Below, piece after piece: positions 12,281-21,933 of a stretch of 64,000 nt of DNA. Source of the DNA: Anopheles merus (taxonomy: Eukaryota > Arthropoda > Insecta > Diptera > Culicidae); NCBI RefSeq assembly GCF_017562075.2, contig NC_054085.1, positions 3,996,566-4,060,565 of the forward strand, written 5' to 3'. Made by a program: the position numbers and the translations under genes. The notes below the pieces were generated by a model. The model saw only the letters and a program-made list of their open reading frames with translations. It made no database searches and was not told the DNA's origin. Positions within the stretch are counted from its first letter, which is position 1; the number at the start of each line of letters is the position of its first letter.

Positions 12281-12488
12281 TGTTGTGTCGACATAATTTA
12301 GGTAGCACTGTAAGTAGTTTTCGTTAAGTATAAAACACTCATTAGCTAGGGAGTGCCCAAGCGGGGCACTCACAACAGGATATATAAGTGTGCACGTGGT
12401 GGGTATCGCTCTTCTTCTGTTGTAACGTGAGAGCGGTAACAAGTACAATAAACTTCCGTTTCTCGAAAAGTGGTGTCTTAATATAACA
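12281..12488 (+). repeat. 5' LTR, copy B
   Basis: 208 bp, TGTTGTG...ATAACA. It contains GATATATAAG (promoter-like), CAATAAACTT (polyadenylation-like) and the hairpin GAGTGCCC/GGGCACTC around 12351-12372. Confidence 0.92.
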
Positions 12489-12506
12489 TGGCGATCCTGC
12501 CAACTC
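12489..12506 (+). promoter_or_regulatory. Primer binding site
   Basis: TGGCGATCCTGCCAACTC directly abuts the 5' LTR. TGG pairs with the CCA end of a tRNA. I did not identify the tRNA with certainty. Confidence 0.7.
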
Positions 12507-13877
12507 AAAGTGTGCTTCGTACCGTGCTATTCAGTATAAAAAAGTGCAGTGAATAATAGTTGCAAATTTGGTCGACTCTACCAAATAATCACGCATGGCT
12601 ACACGAAACGAAAAAGCTACGTAAAATAGCTGTATTAATGCACCGAGCAATACAAGCGTACAAGCCTCACCTTCACATTGCGTGACGACAAACGACACCC
12701 AAAACCGAGCATCACCATTACCATTGGGTAACGCCAGAAAAAATCACCAAATCAGAAGAGAATTATCTGCGCTGACCGACAAACCAAATCAGCACGACGA
12801 GCAGCACCTGTAACTAAATACAGCTACAGCAGCGTGCCGACCGCCATCGCACTAACCAACGGAACACGGGACGTCAGGGCATCGAACTTCGCCATCGCAA
12901 CGATCGAAAAAAAAAAGTGACATCAAGGCACCGTGCTCCAAAAGCGTGCTATTAACGAAAATACAACATCCGAGAACATCCTTCCACCGAGCGAAGAAGA
13001 AATCCAGCATCCGAGAGCATCATCGCGCCGAGCAACAGAACGCGTTACATCGAGAGCAAGCTGCGCCAGCGCGTTGAACGAGAGAGCCACACCAGCACGT
13101 CTAGCGCCGCCATCGCGCTGATGATTCACTTCGAGCCAGCTGCAGACGCATAACCTATACGCAATAAAAGGTACGTGATACCCCCACAAGTAAGTGCCAC
13201 AAAAAAAAAGTGATTTTGTAACTTAAGCTAGATAGGATGTTTTATTTAGTTTTGCTATTTATTTTTTTTAAACTGTGCATTATTTATTTCAAAATATTTT
13301 AATCGTATTAAATCATAAATCGTGTTTGAAAAAAAAGAGGAAGAAGTGTTAGGTAAAGTGAAAAAAAGTCGAAGTGTTAGTGCAGTTACAGCATTCCTAT
13401 CCACGTTAACCCTTTGCATTGGTTGTTTTTGCTAGTAAGTTGGAGCCTCGTGATCCTTCGTGATAATCTCATATAATCGGGCTTAATTAAATCGTTCGAA
13501 CGTGATGAGCTCTTATCAGTTTTTTGGGTTTTCACAATTCTAAAAAAAAAATAATAATAATAATAATAAATTTAAATATTTTTCATCATATGTTTTTTTT
13601 TCACCATGCGATATAAGTGTTAACAGTGCGTAAAACAAAAAAAATAATAATAATAAAAATATATATATATTTATATAATAATAATAATACATTTTTTTTC
13701 CTTATCATATAAAGTGCATTCATGTAAAGTGTCATATAAAGTGATTTACCTGTTATCTTATTAATAATATTTTCTTTCCAAGTGGTGTCTAAATAACTAT
13801 TACATTTTTTAAGTTCCTGTATACCTGCTACTAGTTCATACTCTTACGCATATTGTTAAATTGAATTTTCCCGCTAA
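12507..13877 (+). other. Long untranslated leader of the Gypsy element
   Basis: About 1.4 kb between primer site and gag with no convincing gene. The first half is of mixed composition; the second half is very AT-rich with (TAA)n and TA runs near 13548-13690. Matches 2680-4053 in copy A with small homopolymer differences. Confidence 0.75.
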
Positions 13878-14959
13878 ATGAAAAAAAATCATTACCAGCT
13901 ACTAGCACCCCTGCAACTAGAACTACTAGGAATAAAACTAATAGTACCCCTGCGATTAAAACCAATACAAATAAAACTACTGGTATCCCTTCAAATAAAA
14001 CCATTATAAACGAAACCATTACAAAAGTAACCTGCAGTGAACCTTGCACAATGGCAGCCAAGTTGGATATTAGTTTAGCACTAAAACTGGTCAAACCTTT
14101 CGATGGTACCAATACGCTATTAAATCCATATATTGAAAGTGTTGAACTACTTTTAGATTATGCTGAAAAAGTGCCTGAAGTGGACATCGTTAAATTTATG
14201 AAAACCACATTGATTGGTACTGCTCATGGAGTCATAGACACAGCATGCAATGTAAAAGAAGCTTTCAGTCTTCTTCGTACACGATTCAGCGTGCACTTAA
14301 CGCCGCTAGCTGTAGAAAAAGAATTAACCGCGCTGAAACAAGGCTCAAAAACTATTTCCGAATTTGGGAAGGAGTTAGAAAAAATGGCAGCTAAATTATC
14401 AGCAGCTCATGTAGCTGTAGGAACTTTTTCTACGGAATTTGCCGCACATAGCATTGTTAATCCAATTATAGTACGCGCCTTTACGCAAGGTTTGAATGAA
14501 GCTAACACAAGATTTTTCTTGCAAGCACGCAATCCGCTTACACTTTGCAAAGCCATATCAGATGCTTTAGAATGTGAACCGATTGCAGAGCGATCAACGG
14601 CTCTTTGGTATCAAACCCCGCGTCCATCGCAACGCTATACGAGACGCCCCCAAAACTCATACTATCCTAGGCAATCGTATAACCCAGCATATAGAGGTAG
14701 ACCATACCAGCGGTATTCTAGTAATCAAGGTTATGAAAACCAGCCACGAAATATTACAAATAACAATCAACGTGGATATAGGAGCAGAAATTATTCGAAC
14801 AGCCACTTTCAACAGCGAATGCCAAGCGCAACATCAACTGAGCGAAGCAATAACAACAATAGAGTGCATTTGGGAAATGCTAACGATTTGGAAGATTTTC
14901 ACGATGCAGTTCCAAACTCAAATGAAGAGCATGATGAAATAATTAATTTATTTCGTTAA
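13878..14959 (+). CDS. gag: Gag polyprotein, copy B
   Basis: Same protein as 4054-5136. The first ATG (13878) is followed by eight A instead of nine, which breaks the frame after two codons. From the second ATG (14051, context ACAATGG) 302 codons are open to the TAA at 14957. The capsid-like region and the Arg/Tyr/Asn-rich tail are intact, with no CCHC zinc knuckle. As the second start is usable and the homopolymer difference may be a read error, the gene may be functional. Confidence 0.82.
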
Positions 14960-17900
14960 ATTACAATTTGATACGGGCGTTAAGGCCAAGTTTTGTTTAT
15001 TCGGAATTAATCGCGATCTAGTGATTGATACCGGAGCTACATGTTGCGTATTAAATTCAAACTATGTTCCCAAGCAAGCCGTCATAGATAAAACTTATAC
15101 AATAAGTATTCACGGTATCAACGGAACTACTAAATCTTTAGGGTGCATTGAAACAAGCATTTATGCTAACACGCAAAATTTTCCAATCATATTTCATGTC
15201 GTAGATACACTTCCATGCCACATTGTAGGATTAATAGGAGCTAACATTTTGAGAAAACATAAAGCTAATATAAATTTTGAAAATATGAGTTTGACTTGTA
15301 ATGCCAACCATAAACAAACATGTTTTATAATCCCACCCAGAACAGAATTTGTTACCTTTACCGATACTACACACACTGATACTTGTGTAGTGCTTAATGA
15401 AAAAATTCAACCAAATGTGTACATAGCTAACACAATAGCGAATCCAAAAAATGGTAAATTACCAATACGCATAGCAAATTTTCAAAATAAGTCAGTAACA
15501 ATAACCAAACTACAACCAACTATTACACCCGCTTCAGATTTCAACATCTTGGAAATTAAAACTCCGCAACATAATATTGATCATGCTAATCAAATGTTGA
15601 AGGAACTTGATTTATCACATCTACACGAAGATGAAAAGGAAGTTATTGCCAAGATTTGTCTCAAATATAATGACATATTCTGTTTGCAAAATGATAAACT
15701 AAGTACCACTACAGTTTATGAAGCGTCTTTAAAAATAAAAAATAATACTATGCGTATATATTCAAAACCATACAGGTTACCGTATGCACAAAAAGAAGAA
15801 GTTGATAACCAAATCCGTAAAATGTTAAAAAATAAAACAATTAAAGCCACACAGTCAGAATGGAACAGTCCAATTTTATTGGTTCCCAAAAAGGCTAATG
15901 CTGATAAAAAGAAATGGAGGCTTGTAATCGATTATCGCAAAGTAAACAATGTATTGCAAGATGATAAATTCCCTTTACCGAATATTGATGAAGTCATAGA
16001 TACCTTATCAGGATCTAAATATTTTTCACATCTAGATTTATCTCAAGGGTACTATCAATGCAAATTAAGAAAAGAAGATCGACCATTACCGCCTTTACTA
16101 CCCCAACTGGTCAGTATCAGATGACAAGATTGCCAATGGGACTAAAAATAAGTCCTTTTACTTTCTCGAGAATGATGACAGTGGCAATGTCAGGCTTAAA
16201 CGCAGAACAATGTCTCATTTACTTGGACGACATCGTCGTATTTGGAAAAAACATGCAGGAACATAATAAAATTTATTGGATGTCTTTGAGCGATTACGGC
16301 AAGTGAACCTCAAATTAAACACGGAAAAATGTCATTTTTTGAAGAAGGAATTAATATATCTGGGACATTATATTTCCGCAGAAGGGATAAAACCCGATCC
16401 ACAGAAACTGAAATGCATCAACGATTGGCAACCCCCTAAATCCTCCGATGAAGTGAAACGTTTTGTAGCCTTCGCAAATTATTATAGAAAGCACATAAAG
16501 AATTTTGCCGCTATTTGCATGCCATTAAACCGGCTAACAAGAAAAGGAATTCCATTTGATTGGACTCCCACTTGTCAAACCGCGTTCAACACACTTAAAG
16601 AACATTTTGTTAATCCTCCGGTCTTAGACTTCCCTGATTTCAGTGAAAACAATACTTTTGTTCTACATACCGATGCCTCTAACAGTGCATTAGGTGCAGT
16701 ACTAAGTAACCAAAACGGGAAACCCATTTCGTTTGCCAGTAAAACCCTTAACAAAGCCGAGCTTAATTATGCAACCATAGAAAAAGAATTGTTGGCTATA
16801 GTATGGTCCGTTAAACATTATCGTCCATATCTTTATGGAAGGCATTTCAACATTTTTACTGATCATAGACCTCTAGTCTATCTCTTTACTATGAACAACC
16901 CCTCAAGCCGTTTAACCAAATTTAGGCTAGCGTTGGAAGAGTATAACTTTACTATTTGCTATAAGAAAGGGACTGAAAATGTAATAGCCGACACCTTATC
17001 AAGATTACCATTATCTGATCTAAAAACCATGAGTGCACAGGAAGAAATACTAATTACAACAAGGTCGAAAGCTGTCAGCAACGATACATGCCAAAACAAT
17101 AATAATTCAGCAGTATCTAAAGTCAATTATATTAAGCTGCAGTTTTGTAACGATGCAAAAGACCTTGTTATTTCAAAAGATAACATTTTTTTGCCAAAAT
17201 CTTACACTATCGTTCACCTACGGGGTATGATAGTTAGGATTAAAGCCCATGTGAAAGCACTGAAACATAAAACATATTTGGTGATAGAAACAAATGATGA
17301 AATTACTAAACAATTTATGAAACAATTAAAAACCCTGAATGAGAAGGGAATGCCAGAAATCATCGTACTCAACGAAAAGGTTGAAGTAGTAAAGGATTGT
17401 GAAAAAGCGAAAAAGCTGGTAATAATGAACGACTTCCATACCTTACCAACGGCAGGACACGCAGGATTCCATCGGACTGTCAATACGATCAAGCAAAGGT
17501 ATACGTGGCCAGGGATTGATAAAGATGTAAAAGAAACGATAGCCAAATGCAAACAATGCCAATTATATAAATCAAATAAGCCACCAAAAATACCACTAAA
17601 AATAACAAATACCGCAAAAACAAGTATGGAAAAGATATTCATTGACCTAGTAGCTCCATTAGTAAATTCACATGGCTTTGATTATATTTTAACAACACAG
17701 TGTGATTTAACCAAGTTTGTAACAGCCACGCCAATACAAAACAAAAGAACTGAAACAGTCGCAAAAGTATTCGTAGAACAGGTTATCCTTAAGTACGGAG
17801 TGCCCGAAACAATTTGTACGGATAGAGGCACAGAATTCCTTTCAACACTGTTTAACGAGATATGTAAACTATTACAAATAGAAAAACTGCAATCCACTGC

Positions 17901-18433
17901 GTACCATCATGAGACAGTAGGAGCTCTTGAAAACTCGCACAAACAATTAGGGAATTTTCTAAGAATACACAGTGATAGAAAAGCGTTAGATTGGCATAAA
18001 TGGACAAACTTCTACGAGTTTGCCTATAACAATACAGTACACACTGCTACAGGTTATACCCCGTTCTACCTTACGTACGGCCAGCAAATATACCATCTAA
18101 CGTAATAAAAGAAAAAGTTAACAGAGTGCAATACGACCTTGAGAATTACGCAACTATTTTAAGGCTTAAATTGAACATAGCGCATGAGGAAGTAAGGAAT
18201 CGTCTAATACAAAATAAGATTAAAAGCAAAGAGTATTACGACGAAAAAACAAACATAAAACATTCCAACGAGGCAACCAGATATTAATTCGAGGAGAAAA
18301 TGTAAAGAAATTGGAAACGCCGTACAGCGGTCCGTTTACAGTATTAGAAGATACAGGAGAAAATGTAATAATTGAGGATAATGGAAAAACCGATGTAGTA
18401 CATAAAAATAGGGTAAAAGAATGGCACTTATAA
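14943..18433 (+). CDS. pol: Pol polyprotein: protease, RT, RNase H, integrase (a few frameshifts)
   Basis: Copies the element RNA into DNA and integrates it. Protease IDTGATCCVLN (15021). Reverse transcriptase KWRLVIDYRKVNN, LDLSQGYYQ and YLDDIVVFG (near 16220). RNase H HTDASNSALGAVL and TDHRPLVYL. Integrase zinc finger with H...H and CKQCQ near 17450-17560, then the D, D, E residues in IFIDLVAPL, CTDRGTEF and GALENSHKQLG. GPF-type end PYSGPFTV near 18325. The frame opens at 14943, upstream of the gag stop, in the +1 frame. Single-base breaks lie near 16080, 16268, 18080 and 18260. The one at 16268 is absent in copy A, so some are likely read errors. Confidence 0.9.
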
Positions 18434-18478
18434 ACAAAAAAAAACAAAAAAAAAACAAAACAAAAAAAAGATAAGGCG
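18432..18478 (+). promoter_or_regulatory. A-rich polypurine tract before the 3' LTR
   Basis: A long A-rich tract ending AAAAAAAAGATAAGG lies immediately 5' of the 3' LTR, the position of the plus-strand primer in LTR elements. Confidence 0.65.
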
Positions 18479-18686
18479 TGTTGTGTCGACATAATTTAGG
18501 TAGCACTATAAGTAGTTTTCGTTAAGTATAAAACACTCATTAGCTAGGGAGTGCCCAAGCGGGGCACTCACAACAGGATATATAAGTGTGCACGTGGTGG
18601 GTATCGCTCTTCTTCTGTTGTAACGTGAGAGCGGTAACAAGTACAATAAACTTCCGTTTCTCGAAAAGTGGTGTATTAATATAACA
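18479..18686 (+). repeat. 3' LTR, copy B
   Basis: 208 bp, same ends as the 5' LTR. Two substitutions seen by eye: GCACTATAAG for GCACTGTAAG, and GTGTATTAAT for GTGTCTTAAT. Followed by GCGG, the target duplication. Confidence 0.92.
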
Positions 18687-19323
18687 GCGGTAAGAATGCA
18701 CATTGGGCAAACGCCTGTATAAAAATCGAAAAACCAACTTCATCGTAGGTTAACACCATAATCATTTTCTCAAAATAGTTACTTAAACTTAGTTGAAACC
18801 AAAATATTTCACGTTTAAATCTTAAACTTACTGAGATATAGGCCATCAAAGTATAAATTTTGTGTTTTTTGTCCTAAATTAGAGCTATTTTTCGACCGAA
18901 CATAAACCATCATATTTTAGTATATGATGGTTAGATTTTGATAATAAATGTGTCGTTGGAAAGGGTTTTTGTCATACTTTGATGATATGTCTGAATATTT
19001 TGCAAAAACTTATTTTTATAGTTGATAAATGATTGAAAACCAAACATCACTGCTGAACTTTAGGATATTTTCATGGAGTTGGAGAGTGTTTTTTTTTATG
19101 ATTCGACTCGATTTCACTCGTGAGTCGTATACCATAGGAAAGATCAACATTTTTCCTACGTTTTGTCGTTGAAATTAGCTGCGACTATCCGCGACCCCGA
19201 AAATTATTAAACTTTTTCTTGAAAATAGCGCGAGCGATTTTGACGTGTTGTTGTATGAGCCATACAGTACCAGTATCCAACTACCTGTCATAAACAAACA
19301 TTTGAAACAAACAGACAAAACGA
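18687..19323. other. Non-coding stretch with one strong hairpin
   Basis: Begins with the rest of the DUF4806-like gene (about 20 bases), then no gene is visible. An 11-bp perfect inverted repeat AACCATCATAT/ATATGATGGTT (18905-18915/18922-18932) stands out. Confidence 0.55.
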
Positions 19324-19645
19324 AAGCTGAATAGAGGAAAAATAGTTTAAAAAGGTCGTAAGATAGGAATCAGCTCTTTTCAAAAACCAACCATGAAAAC
19401 ACAAGTTTTTTAGCACGTAATGCTTAAAATTTTCATTTTCTGTAAGAAACTTACTCCGCCTTCGTTTTAATTCCCAACAATTATTGTTGATGCTGTTAAC
19501 TGATACGCAATAATGCAATGTTGTGAGCGATAATTATTAAGTTTTATTCGCTGTCTTGACGATTTTAGTATAGGACTACCCTATATAGTAAGAGCAATTG
19601 TATTAAATCTTCATCAAAAACTGCAATAGCATGAGGAATTGATTT

Positions 19646-20167
19646 TCATCCCGGCGTTTGTATGGCCGTTGCCCACTGTGGAATGGTGTCGTGGAGCGAG
19701 GTTGGAATGGTGGTGGTACGGGCGGTGGTGTTGGTGGTGGTATGGGCGGTGGTGTTGGCGGTGGTTCGGACGGTGGTGTTGGCGGTGTTGTTGGCGGTGG
19801 TGTTGGCGGTGGTGTTGGCGGTGTTGTTGGCGGTGGTGTTGGCGGTGGTGTTGGCGGTGCGGTGACCCATAACTATCCGAACACTGGCTCCCAGTGGCCA
19901 GTTCAAGGGACTGTTCAAATTGGCTTGAACATCACTCAATACAGTGCCGATAGCCATGGCGAGGAAACGGGAGACTTGGCCAATCGGAAGGAAAGACCGA
20001 TGCTCTGGTCGTTCTGCAAGCTTTTCTCGCTTTACCAGCTTGACATCTGCATTATCGCAATGAAACAAAAGAGTGATAATAATGGCACGAGAAGCTGTCG
20101 CTCTCATCGCTCTCTTGCCATGCGCTACGAGCTCACTCAAAAACTGTGACGTCAGGCCGGCGGTCAA
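19646..20167 (-). other. Unidentified minus-strand ORF with repeat-coded C-terminus (copy C)
   Basis: A 173-codon frame. The first 105 codons show no motif I recognise (for example RSFLPIGQVSRFLAMAIGTV); the rest translates the GGCGGTGGTGTT repeat as Thr/Ala/Asn. In copy D a one-base loss in the repeat switches the tail to a Pro-rich frame, giving 191 codons (26965-27540). The frame ambiguity argues against a conserved product. It could be a decayed gene of the Pro-rich type seen at 44.9-45.3 kb. Confidence 0.3.
19687..19862. repeat. G/T-rich minisatellite, 12-bp unit (copy C)
   Basis: About fourteen units of GGCGGTGGTGTT and shorter derivatives. Open on both strands in several frames (Gly/Val, Trp/Cys/Arg, Pro/Thr), hence a set of overlapping spurious ORFs. 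Counterpart at about 27063-27236. Confidence 0.9.
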
Positions 20168-20399
20168 AGTGATAAAGGGGGTGTCGTCATATAGAACATT
20201 TGGCCATCAAGGCTTTAGAAAAAGGCACAAAACCAGGATCGACGGCAGATGTCAAATGCGACGAGTGTTGCTGGTATATAGGTATAATAAATGAATGGTT
20301 TACATTTCATAAAAAATGTTTAGCACTTAAAACTTGTATTTTATAACCACACTTCATAAATCGCCATTTTCCACATTATATTGCGGCTGCTGCCAGTAA
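20168..20399. other. Short non-coding stretch (copy C)
   Basis: No gene seen. GGTATATAGGTATAATAAATG near 20273 is promoter-like in appearance only. Repeated at about 27541-27773. Confidence 0.5.
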
Positions 20400-20758
20400 A
20401 CTTCTTCTTTTTCTTCTTCTCTGCTGTGGGAGGTTATTACTCGGTTCGGTATATGAATCCAGCTTCCTGGACCTTCACTATACTGTTCCGCGTATGGAAT
20501 GGGTTTTTCCAACCTCAATTTACATAGGACCGGCTACTTGGGCCATATATCCTTTTTCTTTGGTATTTTTGTTTTGTCTCTTTGTATATTATGAATGAGG
20601 ATTCGGAGCTTGCAGTTCCCCAAGTTTGACAGATTGAATGTCAAAGACAGTACGATCTGAACAAACCAAAACTAGAAGTATCCGAATATTGGTTTTTGTT
20701 TTTTTAAAGGATATTCTGTTTTTCTTAACGAAATCTATGACTAGAATTAGGGTTTTTT

Positions 20759-21891
20759 TTAATCTTTTCTTTTCCATGCTGCGATGAAGTTGGATTCATT
20801 TATCTTTTTAATCATATATCTTTCTGCAGAGTATTTCTGGCACTGGAATACTTTGTGTGTTCCGGTGTTTGGTTCGTGACATGTGTTGCATGTGCCGTTG
20901 TCTGTTAACTTCATTTTATGTAGCCAAAAGTTTCTGTTGTCGTTCCCGGTGATAAGCTTGTTTAGTATTTTTATATCTTTTGGCGGGATTTTTAGCTTGT
21001 AGTGCCACATTTTTTTGTTTAGGGTGGTTTGGTACCTATAGAATTTTTTCCCTTTTGTTGTGCACATTGCTGTATACCAACGGTTTGCTTCGGTTTGGGT
21101 TTTTATTTGGAAAAACGATATGGCGTCACTTACTCTAATTTTGTTCTTTATCATAGATTGTTGTTTTGTACCCTCCTTGGCTAGCTTGTCGGCTTTTTTG
21201 TTTCCATTTATTCCCACATGACTAGGGATCCATTGGATTTTACACTGGGTTAATTCTAGGTTGAATAGTATTCTATTGATGATTTCATCTACATATAATT
21301 CGTCTCTTACCGTCTCTAAAATCATACATGACGCTTTGCTATCTGTGTAGAGTGAGCAGAGTTTTAGCTTTTTCTTTGTTGCTATTTGTAACGCTGTTTA
21401 TTTGTACTCGGGTTTATTTCTATGTATATACCTATACCACACAGGTTTTCTGTTTTGCTGCCATCCGTGTATATTTTTATGCCCTGATGTTTGTTTATAA
21501 TCTCTAGGCTTTCTTGTCTTAAAATTGTTGCGTCTTGTTTTTGTTGTTGTAGTTGATGGAAGGGATGGTAGGGTTGATGTTAGTTTGAAATGGACTATTT
21601 TTTGAGTTATTAAATTCATATCGGACTATTTTATCGTATATGTTTCTGTTTGTGATGTATATTTTTTCTTGAGCAGTGAATCTTCCGAGTGGCGTGTTTT
21701 GCTGGTTTGTTAGAGATTTTGTGTTGAAGGTTGTATGTGGTATTGCTTTGGCGAGTTGCTTTTCGATTAAAAACGTGGTTCTTATGTGGAATGGGGTTTC
21801 TGCCGCTATTGCGTGGAGTGTGTTCAGGGGGGTGGTCTTTGAGCAGCCGGTGACTTTTCTGAGCGATTGGTTTAGTATTGTGTTAAGTTTG

Positions 21892-21933
<42 letters not shown>

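Larger units (their letters stand above)
9832..18318. repeat. Large direct repeat, copy B (better preserved)
   Basis: Second copy of the segment that starts at base 1. It is the better reading of the two in the pol region: ORFs of 367 and 609 codons are open where copy A is broken into short pieces. The match ends at 18318 only because copy A runs into the N gap at 8475; the element itself continues to 18686 here. Confidence 0.9.
12281..18686 (+). mobile_element. Ty3/Gypsy (mdg1-like) LTR retrotransposon, complete copy B
   Basis: 6406 bp from TG of the 5' LTR to CA of the 3' LTR, flanked on both sides by GCGG, a 4-bp target duplication typical of Ty3/Gypsy integration. The two 208-bp LTRs differ at two sites by eye, about 1 percent, so the insertion is young. 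Order is LTR, primer site, 1.4-kb leader, gag, protease, reverse transcriptase, RNase H, integrase, A-rich tract, LTR. There is no env. It sits inside a minus-strand DUF4806-like gene. Confidence 0.93.

Noticed and set aside
19639..20149. Gly-rich or Trp/Cys-rich plus-strand proteins
   Set aside because: They read the minisatellite in several frames and change between the two copies.
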